DNA of 64,000 nucleotides from assembly GCA_035253825.1 (NCBI GenBank), contig DATFBM010000008.1:1-64000 (forward strand), in the 5' to 3' direction. Below the pieces are notes generated by a model, which saw nothing but the letters and a program-made list of their open reading frames with translations, did not search any database and had not been told where the DNA came from. This DNA is from JACCTH01 sp035253825. Lineage in GTDB: Bacteria; Actinomycetota; Acidimicrobiia; Spongiisociales; ZC4RG35. This document shows positions 16,536 to 25,228 of this stretch, piece after piece. Position 1 is the first letter of the stretch, and each line of letters begins with the position of its first letter. Both the position numbers and the translations under genes were made by a program.

Positions 16536-18833
16536 ATGTCGGCTCCCCCGGCTGACGGGCGCACCCCGTTCAGCGAAGCGCTTTATTACCACGAGTTTCC
16601 ACGCCCGGGAAAGGTTGCGATCCGGTCCACCAAGCCGACCGCGACCCAAAGCGACCTCTCCCTTGCCTATACCCCCGGGGTCGCCGAACCGTGCCGGGCG
16701 ATCGCCCACGATGCCGAAGAAGCATTCCGCTTCACAAACCGGGGGAATCTGGTGGCGGTGGTCACAAATGGAACCGCGGTGCTGGGCCTCGGCAACATCG
16801 GCCCGCTCGCCGGCAAGCCGGTGATGGAGGGGAAGGCCGTTCTGTTCAAGCGGTTCGCCGATATCGACGTGTTCGATCTCGAGATCGATGCCGTCGACCC
16901 AGAAGACGTCATCCGGTTTTGCGAGCTGCTGGAACCGACGGTGGGCGGCATCAACCTCGAGGACATCAGGGCACCCGACTGCTTCTACATCGAGTCAGAA
17001 CTGAAGAAGCGATTGAGTATTCCCGTCTTCCATGACGACCAACACGGAACGGCCATCATTGCCGGGGCGGCATTCCTCAACGCAGCCGAGATCGTGGATA
17101 AGCCCGTCCAGGAAATGAAGGTGGTTTTTAGCGGCGCCGGGGCGGCGGGCATTGCCACGGCCCGCTTCTTCCAGAATCTTGGTGTTCGCCCCCACAACAC
17201 GATGATGGTCGACAGCCGGGGGGTGGTTCACACCGAACGCGATGATCTCACCCCGATCAAACTCGAATTCGCTTGTGAGACCAAGGCGAGGTCTCTAGCC
17301 GACGCCCTCCGCGACGCCGATGCCTTTGTCGGGGTGTCCGTCGCCGACGCGGTGACCGAGGACATGGTGAGATCCATGGCCCCCAACCCGTTGGTCTTCG
17401 CCCTCGCAAATCCCGATCCAGAGATCACCTACGAAGCGGCTCGTAACGCCCGACCCGATGCCATCGTTGCCACCGGACGGAGCGACTTTCCCAATCAGGT
17501 GAACAACGTTCTCGGCTTTCCTTTCATCTTTCGGGGCGCCCTCGATGTGCGAGCGCGCGGGGTCAGCGAGGGCATGAAAGTGGCGGCCGCGCAGGCCCTC
17601 GCCGATCTCGCTCGACAAGAGGTGCCCGATGCAGTGCTCAAGGCTTATCAGGTGGTCCGGCTTGGATTCGGGCGTGACTACCTGATCCCGAAGCCTTTCG
17701 ATCCGAGGGTGCTCTGGACAGTGGCCCCAGCGGTGGCGAAGGCGGCCAGCGAGGAGGGGTTGGCGCGTCTGCCACTGGTGGATATCGAAGCCTATTCCGA
17801 GGAGCTGCGCAGTCGTTTCCAGGCTTCGTACGGCTTGCTGAGCTCGGTGACCGCCGCGGCGCGGACCAGGCCCATGCGAGTGGTCTATCCCCACGGCGAC
17901 GACGTCCGGATTATGCGGGCGGCTCGGCGAGTGCTGGATGAGGGAATCGGCTCACCCGTGCTCCTGGGCGAGCAGCAAAGAGTCGAAACGGTGGCCTCCG
18001 AACTCGGGATGAACCTCGAGGGCATCGAACTGATCGACCCCAAGGCGCAGCTCTCGACGCTCGAGCGGTATGCGGCAACCTTGACCGAGTTGCGTCGCCA
18101 TCGAGGGATGACCGAGCAAGCGGCTCGCATCGCCGTTACTGGTCACAACATGTTCGCAGCCCTGATGCTTCGTGACGGGAGTGCCGATGCCGTTCTCGGT
18201 GGCCTCAGCACCTTTTATCCGGAGACGATTCGTCCCGCCCTGCAAGTCCTCCCGATGGAGCCAGGTCGGACGATCGTCAGTTCGGTCTATGTGGTCCTGC
18301 TGAAGGGCGTCCCGTACTTCTTCACGGACTGTGCGGTGAACATCGAGCCCAGTTCTGAAGAACTGGTAGAGATCGCAGTGGCAGCGGTGGATGCCGCACA
18401 GGAGCAATTCAACCGCCAGCCGCGCGTCGCTTTCATTTCCTATTCCGATTTTGGGAGCGCGGCCGGGTCGGAGCCGGAAAGGGTTCGGAAGGCAGTCGAT
18501 CTGTTCCGACAGGAACGGCCTGGAATTCCTGCCGAAGGTGAAATGCAAGCTGACACGGCTGTGGTTTCCGACCTCATTCGCAACCGTCGCCCGAATGGGA
18601 TGCTCGACAGAGCGGCCAACGTCCTCGTCTTCCCCAACCTCACCGCCGCCAACGCTTCCTACAAGCTCCTCAACCGGCTTGGCGACGCTGAGGTGATCGG
18701 ACCCATCCTCTCGGGGCTCTCGAAGGCGGTCCATGTTTTGCAGCGCGATGCCGAAGTCTCCGATGTCGTCAATCTCACCGCCATCGCCGTGGCCGATGCC
18801 CAGCGAAAGGCGGACAGAGCTCGCCCCGCCTGA
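16536..18833 (+). CDS. maeB: NADP-dependent malic enzyme with C-terminal phosphotransacetylase-like domain
   Basis: It decarboxylates malate to pyruvate. The 765-residue MaeB-type protein has a malic enzyme domain (about 1-420) with YTPGVAEPCRAI, the NAD(P)-binding GAGAAGIATARF and the acidic metal motif FHDDQHGTA. The C-terminal domain (about 430-760) resembles phosphate acetyltransferase (VYPHGDD, AALMLRDGSADAVLGGL) and is thought in this family to sense acetyl-CoA rather than catalyse. The start at ATG 16536 matches family N termini (YYHEFPRPGKVAI). Confidence 0.95.
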   Translation: MSAPPADGRTPFSEALYYHEFPRPGKVAIRSTKPTATQSDLSLAYTPGVAEPCRAIAHDAEEAFRFTNRGNLVAVVTNGTAVLGLGNIGPLAGKPVMEGKAVLFKRFADIDVFDLEIDAVDPEDVIRFCELLEPTVGGINLEDIRAPDCFYIESELKKRLSIPVFHDDQHGTAIIAGAAFLNAAEIVDKPVQEMKVVFSGAGAAGIATARFFQNLGVRPHNTMMVDSRGVVHTERDDLTPIKLEFACETKARSLADALRDADAFVGVSVADAVTEDMVRSMAPNPLVFALANPDPEITYEAARNARPDAIVATGRSDFPNQVNNVLGFPFIFRGALDVRARGVSEGMKVAAAQALADLARQEVPDAVLKAYQVVRLGFGRDYLIPKPFDPRVLWTVAPAVAKAASEEGLARLPLVDIEAYSEELRSRFQASYGLLSSVTAAARTRPMRVVYPHGDDVRIMRAARRVLDEGIGSPVLLGEQQRVETVASELGMNLEGIELIDPKAQLSTLERYAATLTELRRHRGMTEQAARIAVTGHNMFAALMLRDGSADAVLGGLSTFYPETIRPALQVLPMEPGRTIVSSVYVVLLKGVPYFFTDCAVNIEPSSEELVEIAVAAVDAAQEQFNRQPRVAFISYSDFGSAAGSEPERVRKAVDLFRQERPGIPAEGEMQADTAVVSDLIRNRRPNGMLDRAANVLVFPNLTAANASYKLLNRLGDAEVIGPILSGLSKAVHVLQRDAEVSDVVNLTAIAVADAQRKADRARPA

Positions 18834-18877
18834 CTGATCGTTTGGAACCAAAACCCCGCGGGTAACCTTTTTCCCGT

Positions 18878-19639
18878 ATGTCCGTGTCGTTTGGCGATTC
18901 GATTCGTCGCGGGCGGGAGACCGCTGGCCTCAGTCAGGCACGAGTGGCCCAACTGATTGGGAGGTCGCCCTCGACGGTGCGGGCGTGGGAACAAGGTCGT
19001 AGTCAGCCCTCGGACTCGGATTCGGTGGCGGCGCTGGCGGCGGTACTCGGTCTCGATGAGAACAACCTCCTCCACAAGGCGGGTTTCGAACCCGCCGCCC
19101 AGAGCTCCCGCGCCAGCCTCGAGTCCGAGCTCGCCAGTTTGAGGACGGTTGAGGTTCCGGTGGTGCGTGAGTCGCCCCGCCATCTCGGATGGGAGGGAGC
19201 AGTTGCCACTGCCCCGGCTCCCAGCGAACCGTGGATCGAGGTGGAAAAACCGGCTTTCGACGTCAAGGCCTGGATTGAGCCCCGGGCCAAGGCGGTAGTG
19301 GCCAGAGCCAGTGAGCTGATTGTCGATTTCCAGCGAAGGCTCAAAGATCGGCCCAAACCGGAGCCTCGTCCCAAGCCTGCCCCCAAGACAAGTTCGCCCC
19401 CGGAGATGGTTGCCAGCCAGCCGGCGCCTCAGGTGCGACTCGATCCCCGCCTGGGACCGCTGGTGGCCAAGTCGTATGTCGAAGACGACTCCGAGCGCGA
19501 CTTCTACCGGCGGCGCATGGTGGGGACGCTTCTGGTCTTGGTCTTCTTGTTCATCACCCTGTGGTGGGCGCTTCGCAACACCGGAGGGGCAATCGCTGAC
19601 TTCGTCGGAGGATTCATCGACGAGCTCCAGATTCAGTGA
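18878..19639 (+). CDS. XRE-type helix-turn-helix protein with C-terminal membrane anchor
   Basis: The 253-residue protein has an N-terminal Cro/CI-type HTH (about 5-62; GLSQARVAQLIGRSPSTVRAWEQG). A Pro/Lys-rich linker (about 155-185) and one transmembrane helix near 214-232 follow. A short amphipathic tail ends it. The architecture is a membrane-tethered DNA-binding protein, loosely like RodZ, but the RodZ periplasmic domain is missing and homology is not implied. It precedes an ECF sigma factor gene, separated by 81 bp, so a regulatory link is possible. Target unknown. Confidence 0.8.
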   Translation: MSVSFGDSIRRGRETAGLSQARVAQLIGRSPSTVRAWEQGRSQPSDSDSVAALAAVLGLDENNLLHKAGFEPAAQSSRASLESELASLRTVEVPVVRESPRHLGWEGAVATAPAPSEPWIEVEKPAFDVKAWIEPRAKAVVARASELIVDFQRRLKDRPKPEPRPKPAPKTSSPPEMVASQPAPQVRLDPRLGPLVAKSYVEDDSERDFYRRRMVGTLLVLVFLFITLWWALRNTGGAIADFVGGFIDELQIQ

Positions 19640-19720
19640 ACCTTTCAGGGCCCTAGCTGCGTACGGTGTGGAGGTGCGTCCGGGGATGAAACGCGAGCGG
19701 GAGCGGACGGTCCGATCGAC

Positions 19721-20269
19721 ATGATGGAGCCCGAATTGGAGTCGATCCGAATAATGCGCCGGCTCGCCAATGGCGATGCTTCGGCCATAGGTCCCCTTTA
19801 CCAGCAGTTTGGAAGGGCGGTATTTACGGTTTGTTACAGAGCGCTCGGCGACAGGATGCTGGCCGAGGACGCTACCCAGCAGGCTTTCATTCAGGCCTGG
19901 CGGGCAGCGTCGACCTTCGACCTTTCAAGAGAGCCCGCTCCCTGGCTCTATGCCATCGCCCGTCGGGCGGCGGTCGACGTGTATCGCAAGGAGCGGCGCC
20001 ATCGGGCCAACCGGATCGACGAGCCCGAGATCGTTGCCTTGCCTCCCTCGTTTGAAGGGATGTGGGAAGCCTGGGAGGTGCGGAGGGCGATCGACCGATT
20101 GGGAGCGGATGAACGCCAGGTGGTGAAGCTGACTTTTCTGCACGGGTTCACTCAGGAGGAGACGGCGCGCCAACTCGGGATCCCGCTTGGCACGGTCAAG
20201 AGCCGTGCCCATCGCGCCCATCGCCGGCTGGCGGTGCTCTTGGCGCATTTGCGCGAGGCAACGGCATGA
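19721..20269 (+). CDS. ECF-type RNA polymerase sigma factor
   Basis: The 182-residue sigma-70 protein has only regions 2 and 4. Region 2 includes YRALGDRMLAEDATQQAFIQAW (about 40-60, split here by no gap) and region 4 includes FTQEETARQLGIPLGTVKSR. ATG 19721 and ATG 19724 are adjacent alternatives. The stop overlaps the next start as ATGA (20266-20269), coupling it to a zinc-finger anti-sigma factor, the usual arrangement for SigK/RskA-like pairs. Confidence 0.92.
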   Translation: MMEPELESIRIMRRLANGDASAIGPLYQQFGRAVFTVCYRALGDRMLAEDATQQAFIQAWRAASTFDLSREPAPWLYAIARRAAVDVYRKERRHRANRIDEPEIVALPPSFEGMWEAWEVRRAIDRLGADERQVVKLTFLHGFTQEETARQLGIPLGTVKSRAHRAHRRLAVLLAHLREATA

Positions 20270-20889
20270 ATTGCGAACAAGCCCGGGTGGCGATGCTGGA
20301 AGGCGAGCGATCGAGCGAGCTCGAGAGTCACCTCGCGGGATGTTCGGACTGCCGCGCCGAGCACGTGTCGCTGGCTCGAATTCGGGAGACCCTCCGCGAG
20401 CCTTCCTTGTGGGAGGAACCACCCGCTGATCTGGTTGAGCGCATCGCCTCATTGGGTCGTGCGGCGGTCACCGCCCCAAGGCGCCAGGTCAGCCCCCGGA
20501 TCTTCCTACCCGTCACCGCCGGCCTCGGAGCACTGCTTGTCGCCGGATTCCTCCTGGTCTCCACACCGGCCGACTGGGAGTTCGATCTCAAGGGAGTGGG
20601 GGATGGGGCAACCGCCTCCGCATTCGTGGCGGGCTGGAACGATCAGGAAGGAACTCGCCTCCGAATTGAGGTGGATGGAATCGCACCCCCGCCACCCGAT
20701 CACTACTACGAAATCTGGCTGACATCTCCCGGCGGGCTTCACGTGTCCGCTGGAACTTTCCGGGGCGATGGGGTGATCAACGCCAGCGTTGCGGTCCGGC
20801 GGGCTGACTTTCCGCGGCTCTGGATCACTCTGGAATCGGTCGATGGCGACTCCGGACCTTCGTCGAACACCTATTTCGACACCGCCTGA
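20266..20889 (+). CDS. Zinc-finger anti-sigma factor (RskA-like), single-pass membrane protein
   Basis: The 207-residue protein begins with the ZAS-type motif: Cys3, His22, Cys26 and Cys29 (HLAGCSDC). One transmembrane segment lies at about 83-101 (PVTAGLGALLVAGFLLV). The outside domain (HYYEIWLTSPGGLHVSAGTF) resembles the extracytoplasmic part of anti-sigma-K factors. It is expected to hold the upstream sigma factor at the membrane until regulated proteolysis. It is translationally coupled to that gene and followed by a strong hairpin. Confidence 0.88.
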   Translation: MNCEQARVAMLEGERSSELESHLAGCSDCRAEHVSLARIRETLREPSLWEEPPADLVERIASLGRAAVTAPRRQVSPRIFLPVTAGLGALLVAGFLLVSTPADWEFDLKGVGDGATASAFVAGWNDQEGTRLRIEVDGIAPPPPDHYYEIWLTSPGGLHVSAGTFRGDGVINASVAVRRADFPRLWITLESVDGDSGPSSNTYFDTA

Positions 20890-20907
20890 GTAAGTTGGGC
20901 TGAATAG

Positions 20908-20940
20908 AAGTAGGGCTCCGGTTAGTCCGGAGCCCTACTT
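20908..20940 (+). terminator. Strong hairpin after the sigma/anti-sigma operon
   Basis: AAGTAGGGCTCCGG (20908-20921) and its exact complement (20927-20940) form a 14-bp stem with loop TTAGT, starting 19 bp after the anti-sigma stop. There is no long T-run afterwards, but A/T bases at both stem ends could give a weak bidirectional terminator. Confidence 0.7.
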
Positions 20941-21223
20941 CGTAATCCATGACCATGGAACACTTCGGCTAATCAGCCGCTGCGAGGGGACCGAACTCGC
21001 AGATTCCAAGGCCCGGTGGTCCGAGTTTGGAGTCGCCACCTGCTCCCGCTAGCCGGGAGAGCGGCGCTTTAACGGCCAGCGCCGCTCAGCGCTCGGCCAC
21101 CTCCAGAGTCCCAAAAGCTTTACCCAATGCGGACCACCTCCTTTCTCTGGTGAGGAGATTCTGTCATGAATTCGAAGAAACCGCAGCGATTTCCCGCGGT
21201 GGAGGAGCGGCGTTCGTCTCGAC
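20941..21223. other. Gene-free interval between the anti-sigma factor and the convergent beta-synthase gene
   Basis: Together with the terminator, 334 bp separate the two convergent genes. It contains the multi-hairpin candidate at 20966-21138. After it, a 32-codon frame (ATG 21166) with a nearby GGTGAGGAG runs into the antisense of the beta-synthase 3' end. I see no reason to call it a gene. Confidence 0.5.
20966..21138. ncRNA. Candidate structured RNA: serial hairpins and a branched element, strand undecided
   Basis: No protein-like frame exists here. Three structures lie in series. CGGCT-AATC-AGCCG is at 20966-20979. CTGCGAG/CTCGCAG is at 20980-20986/20996-21002. A branched element at 21015-21138 is closed by GGTGGTCCG (21015-21023) with CGGACCACC (21130-21138). 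Inside the last are CTCCCG/CGGGAG (21043-21048/21054-21059) and GCGGCGCT/AGCGCCGC (21061-21068/21078-21085). A competing hairpin at 21074-21098 would exclude the latter. No known RNA family was recognised: tmRNA, RNase P RNA, SRP RNA and tRNA were considered. Confidence 0.4.
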
Positions 21224-22174
21224 CTAGATGTCGAAGCCGTGGGACCGCATCCACTCGTCATTGAAAACCTTGGACAGATAGCCGCGTCCCGAGTCCGGGA
21301 TCACCACCACCACCAGTCGCCCCGGTTCCTCGCTGGCAACCTGCACCGCCGCTTCCACCGCCATGCCACACGACCCACCCGCCAAGAGTCCTTCCTCACG
21401 AGCGAGGCGCCTGGTCATTGCGAACGAATCGGCATCGTCAACCATGATGAAGCGATCGATGATTTCGAGATCAACGGTCTTCGGATAGAAATCCTCCCCT
21501 ACCCCCTCGACCTGGTACTGATGAATCGATTCGGGATTCGGGGCGGTGTAGATGCTTCCTGCCGGATCGGCTCCCACCACCAATAAGTCCGGATTCTTCT
21601 CCTTGAGATAGCGGGCGGTGCCCGAGATGGTCCCCCCGGTTCCGACGCCGGCGACCAACGCCCCGACCTTCCCCTCGGTCTGGCTCCAGATCTCGGGTCC
21701 GGTCGACTGGTAGTGAGCACGCGGGTTGCTCGGATTGGAATATTGATCGGGGTGGTAGGCACCCAATTCATCGGCAAGGCGACGGGCGACCCCGTAGTAG
21801 GAGTCGGGGTGGTCCGGCAAAAGGTCAGTGGGGGTGATGACGACCTCGACCCCGTAGGCCCGGAGCAGGTCGATCTTCTCCTTGGATACCTTGTCGGGCA
21901 CGGTGCAGATCACCCGGTAGCCCCGCACTGCCCCCACCAGGGCGAGACCCACGCCGGTGTTACCCGAGGTTGGCTCGACGATGGTTCCACCCGGGGCGAG
22001 CTGGCCGTTGGCCTCGGCCTGGTCGATCATTTCGACGGCGATTCTCTCCTTGACCGAGCCACCAGGATTGACGGCTTCGACCTTGGCCACGAGGTTGCCA
22101 GGAGGATGGATCCGACTCAGCCTCACCAGCGGGGTGTGGCCGATAAGCCCGAGGACGCTTTCGTAGATCTGCAT
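21224..22174 (-). CDS. PLP-dependent cysteine synthase / cystathionine beta-synthase-type enzyme
   Basis: The 316-residue fold-type II PLP enzyme has Lys42 in NPGGSVKERIA as the Schiff-base lysine. SGNTGVGLAL binds substrate carboxylate and GVGTGGTISGTARYL binds PLP phosphate. The later segment (IYTAPNPESIHQYQVEGVG) is closer to bacterial cystathionine beta-synthases than to CysK. However, the C-terminal CBS-pair regulatory domain of those enzymes is absent. It therefore makes cysteine or cystathionine from serine or its O-acetyl form; the exact reaction cannot be fixed from sequence. It diverges from ctaA 38 bp away. Confidence 0.85.
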   Translation of the reverse strand: MQIYESVLGLIGHTPLVRLSRIHPPGNLVAKVEAVNPGGSVKERIAVEMIDQAEANGQLAPGGTIVEPTSGNTGVGLALVGAVRGYRVICTVPDKVSKEKIDLLRAYGVEVVITPTDLLPDHPDSYYGVARRLADELGAYHPDQYSNPSNPRAHYQSTGPEIWSQTEGKVGALVAGVGTGGTISGTARYLKEKNPDLLVVGADPAGSIYTAPNPESIHQYQVEGVGEDFYPKTVDLEIIDRFIMVDDADSFAMTRRLAREEGLLAGGSCGMAVEAAVQVASEEPGRLVVVVIPDSGRGYLSKVFNDEWMRSHGFDI

Positions 22175-22211
22175 CGACTGTCAGCTTATGGGAGACCCGT
22201 AACCTCTGAAA

Positions 22212-23123
22212 GTGCTCGTTCGTTGGGTGCGGATAGTTCTCGGCTGGAACGTCTTGACGATCCTGCTCGGGGCGTTGGTTCGAGCCACCCACTCGGGTGC
22301 TGGCTGCGGAAGGTCATGGCCGACGTGTGCTGGGGTCGCACTTCCCCCGCTGCAGGGAGCGACTGCGATCGAGTTCACTCATCGCGTCGCCAGCGGCCTC
22401 GCTTTGGTGGGGGTGATCGCGGTCGCTATTGCCGTGCGTATCCAGACGGTGACGGGCCATCGAGCGCGGAGGTCGTCAGGTTTTGCATTGGGAGCGATCG
22501 TTCTGGAGGCATTGATCGGCGCCGCCATCGTCCTTTACGAGTGGGTGGGTCAGGACGCCTCGATCGCCCGGGCGGTGGCGGTGCCCATCCATCTCATCAA
22601 CACATTGTTTCTGCTCGCTGCTTTGACCTTGACCATCTGGCATCTCTCCGGAGGAGGGCGGCTGGAGAGGCGGGGGCCAGCCTGGGTTTGGGTATTCGCG
22701 GCTGGTGCTGCTCTGTTGGCTATCTCGGCTACCGGCGCCGTGACCGCCCTCGCCGACACGCTCTTTCCTGTGAATCGGCCGGCTTCTCTTGAGACCGTCC
22801 ACTTTCTGACCGAACTTCGGATTGTCCACCCATTGCTGGCGGTTCTGGTGGTGGCGGCGGCCGGGCTCGCCGTCCGGGGTCGATCACTTCCCAACACGGG
22901 TGCTTGGCGCTCGTTGGTGGGCCTGCTCGCGGCCCAGTTGCTGATCGGACTGCTCAACATCCGCCTCGGCACCCCTCTCTGGCTTCAACTGCTCCATCTT
23001 CTGGTGGCCGACCTGATCTGGATCTCGTTTGTGTGGCTGGCAGCTCAGGTGTTGTCGAGCAAAGTCCCCAGAGTCGCCGGTGAGTTAGTCGGGGCGAGAC
23101 AAACCATCCCCGAACAGAGGTAG
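22212..23123 (+). CDS. ctaA: Heme A synthase (COX15/CtaA family)
   Basis: It oxidises heme O to heme A for aa3-type cytochrome oxidase. The 303-residue membrane protein has about eight hydrophobic segments. Conserved histidines occur in LVRATHSGAGCGRSWP, FTHRVASGLAL, VPIHLINTLFLLA and LLHLLVADLIW. The cysteine pair near residues 32-40 fits the extracytoplasmic loop seen in many CtaA proteins. GTG 22212 is used. The 3' end overlaps the convergent thioredoxin-domain gene by 79 bp, so the last 26 codons are read on both strands. Confidence 0.88.
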   Translation: MLVRWVRIVLGWNVLTILLGALVRATHSGAGCGRSWPTCAGVALPPLQGATAIEFTHRVASGLALVGVIAVAIAVRIQTVTGHRARRSSGFALGAIVLEALIGAAIVLYEWVGQDASIARAVAVPIHLINTLFLLAALTLTIWHLSGGGRLERRGPAWVWVFAAGAALLAISATGAVTALADTLFPVNRPASLETVHFLTELRIVHPLLAVLVVAAAGLAVRGRSLPNTGAWRSLVGLLAAQLLIGLLNIRLGTPLWLQLLHLLVADLIWISFVWLAAQVLSSKVPRVAGELVGARQTIPEQR

Positions 23124-25018
23124 CCGAGGCCACCCGGCTGGCCCTGGCGCCCTACGAGCAGCGGCACCTCATCCAAAGCGGTGTCGCTTTGGGCCAGGAC
23201 CACGTGCGGTCGATAGCGCGACCAGAACACGTCCACCATCGGGCCTCGATCCGATCCGACGATGGCCAATTCCCTCGTGCCGTAGTGGATGCTCGCTATC
23301 ACCGCCAGCGCGTGCCCGACGCCGCTGGGGTACCTCGATAGCAAGGGTGCAACCGCGGCCAGATTGGCCTCGGCTCGATCCCGCAAGTCAGCGTCGCCGC
23401 TGTAAAGAGCGAGCATCAGCATCGCCTCGGCCGCCAGCGAGTTGCCGGAGGGAAGCGGGTTGTCGAAGAGGTCGCGGGGTCGTTTGATCAGCTCGTCCGA
23501 CTCGGAAGTGAACATGGCCCCACTATCTCCCGCGAAGCGCTCCGGTATCTGACGAATGATCCAATCCGCCTCACGAAACCACCGGACCTCACCGGTCGCT
23601 GCGTACAGAGTCAAAAGCCCGACACCCATGGCGGCGTAATCCTCGAGGAACCCGGGAGTCTGGCCAGGTCGCCCCTTGGCCCAAGTGCGCAGGAGCCCTG
23701 GCCGCCCATCCTTTGGGGCGAGATTGCGGAGGACGAAGTCCGCGGCCTCGGCCGCCGCCTCGAGAAAGTCCCGCTCACCGAGGGCCGCCCCGGCCTCGGC
23801 GAGGGCTCTGATCGCTAATCCGTTCCAACCGGCCAAGACCTTGTCGTCGAGTCCGGGTCGGGTGCGTTGGGATCGTCGCTCGAGCATCGCTTGTTGGCAG
23901 CGCTCGAGCGCAGGGGAGGGCGACCACCGTGCCGAGCGCACGAGAATGTTCTTGCCTTCGAAGTTCCCCGCCCGAGTCACTCCCCAGGCCTCGATCGCAG
24001 TCGGAGCATCGTCCCCGCACACCTCTTCGACTTCGTCGAGGCTCCAGACGTAGAACTTTCCTTCTACTCCTTCGGAGTCGGCGTCCTCGGCCGAGAAGAA
24101 GGCGCCCTCAGAGTGTCGAAGGTCCCGAAGCAGATAAGCGATCGTCTGGCGAGCGATATCGATCAGATCTGATCGATCGAACTCAATACCCGCCCACAGA
24201 TAGAGACGAACGAGTTGGGCGTTGTCGTAGAGCATTTTCTCAAAGTGGGGGACGGTCCAGGATCGATCAACCGAATACCGGGCGAATCCTCCGCCGAGCT
24301 GGTCATAAATGCCGCCTCCGGACATCGAGGTGAGCGTCGCCACCAACATCTCGCCTGCCTCGGAGTTGGCGGGTGACAGTCGCAACAGAAACTCAAGGAG
24401 AGGTTGTTGGGGAAACTTGGGCGCGCCGCCGAATCCCCCGAAGGCCCTATCAAAGGTGGAGACGATCGACTTGAAGGCAGCTTCCACGTCGCTCGGTGTG
24501 GCCAGGTTCTCGCGAGTCGAGAGTTCGGTGATCAGTGCCTCGCCGATTCGATTGGCCTGGGCTTGCACTTCTCCCCGGTTCTCAGACCACGCTTCTGATA
24601 TGGCCTTGATCACTCGCCTAAACGAGGGCATGCCACCGCGGTCATCCTTCGGAAAATAGGTACCCGCATAAAAAGGGACGCCCTCTGGGGTCATCCAGAC
24701 GGTCATCGGCCACCCTCCTTGACCGGTCATGGCCTGGACTGCTTCCATGTAGACGGCATCGACATCGGGCCGTTCTTCACGGTCGACTTTGATGTTCACG
24801 AACGAGGCGTTCATTTCATGGGCGGTGAGGTCGTCTTCGAAGGATTCATGCGCCATGACATGGCACCAGTGACATGCCGAATACCCGACGGATAGGAGTA
24901 CCGGCACATCACGATCCTTTGCTTCGGCGAAAGCCTCTTCTCCCCATTCGTGCCAATCCACGGGGTTCTCAGCGTGTTGGAGAAGATAAGGCGAGGTCGA
25001 TTGAGCGAGCCGGTTCAC
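23045..25018 (-). CDS. YyaL/DUF255 protein: thioredoxin-like domain plus (alpha/alpha)6-barrel
   Basis: The 657-residue protein has an N-terminal DUF255 thioredoxin-like domain (about 1-165) with CHWC at 49-52 and the family hallmark YLLQHAENPVDWHEWGEEAF. The remainder is an alpha-barrel similar to N-acylglucosamine 2-epimerase and glycosidases (FPQQPLLEFLLRL, RYSVDRSWTVPHFEKMLYDNAQL). The family (SSP411/SPATA20 relatives) is widespread but its reaction is unknown. No signal peptide is present. Confidence 0.9.
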   Translation of the reverse strand: MNRLAQSTSPYLLQHAENPVDWHEWGEEAFAEAKDRDVPVLLSVGYSACHWCHVMAHESFEDDLTAHEMNASFVNIKVDREERPDVDAVYMEAVQAMTGQGGWPMTVWMTPEGVPFYAGTYFPKDDRGGMPSFRRVIKAISEAWSENRGEVQAQANRIGEALITELSTRENLATPSDVEAAFKSIVSTFDRAFGGFGGAPKFPQQPLLEFLLRLSPANSEAGEMLVATLTSMSGGGIYDQLGGGFARYSVDRSWTVPHFEKMLYDNAQLVRLYLWAGIEFDRSDLIDIARQTIAYLLRDLRHSEGAFFSAEDADSEGVEGKFYVWSLDEVEEVCGDDAPTAIEAWGVTRAGNFEGKNILVRSARWSPSPALERCQQAMLERRSQRTRPGLDDKVLAGWNGLAIRALAEAGAALGERDFLEAAAEAADFVLRNLAPKDGRPGLLRTWAKGRPGQTPGFLEDYAAMGVGLLTLYAATGEVRWFREADWIIRQIPERFAGDSGAMFTSESDELIKRPRDLFDNPLPSGNSLAAEAMLMLALYSGDADLRDRAEANLAAVAPLLSRYPSGVGHALAVIASIHYGTRELAIVGSDRGPMVDVFWSRYRPHVVLAQSDTALDEVPLLVGRQGQPGGLGYLCSGMVCLAPTNSPATLGTLLDNT

Positions 25019-25228
25019 CTTCGCAACCTAGCCATGTCGGGATGTTGATTCCGCTGGTCGAGAGGGTCCAATTTCGGAATAAAACCGGCCCGTAAAGGCG
25101 TTTTTCTTGGCGTTGGTAACCGCCTATTCCCTGCGAATTTGGGGGGTTCACAAATTCGGGGTTCTGTGTCATAGTGGAGCACCCAGGGAAGAGGGCGCCC
25201 CCACCGCCCGTTGGAGGATTCTGAGCAC
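25019..25228. other. Intergenic region upstream of sigma factor gene
   Basis: This 210-bp gap separates two divergent genes. It contains the predicted promoter and an inverted repeat listed separately. The stretch 25040-25100 has CCTAGCCATG and AAAACCGGCC but no further element that I can assign. Confidence 0.4.
25134..25175 (+). promoter_or_regulatory. Predicted sigma-70 promoter with an overlapping inverted repeat
   Basis: TTCACA (25147-25152) and CATAGT (25170-25175) are spaced by 17 bp upstream of the sigma factor gene. An inverted repeat CGAATTTG (25134-25141) / CAAATTCG (25151-25158) straddles the -35 hexamer, a position typical of an operator. Both elements are read by eye. Confidence 0.5.

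Noticed and set aside
20990..21138. tRNA-Ser- or tRNA-Sec-like arrangement on the reverse strand (GGAGGTGGCCGAGCG...)
   Set aside because: The anticodon arm has no seven-base loop, there is no TTCGA T-arm, and the acceptor strands do not pair. Kept as an unclassified structured RNA instead.
20966..21138. T-box, cobalamin, c-di-AMP riboswitch, tmRNA, RNase P RNA or SRP RNA
   Set aside because: None of their invariant sequence blocks could be found by eye.
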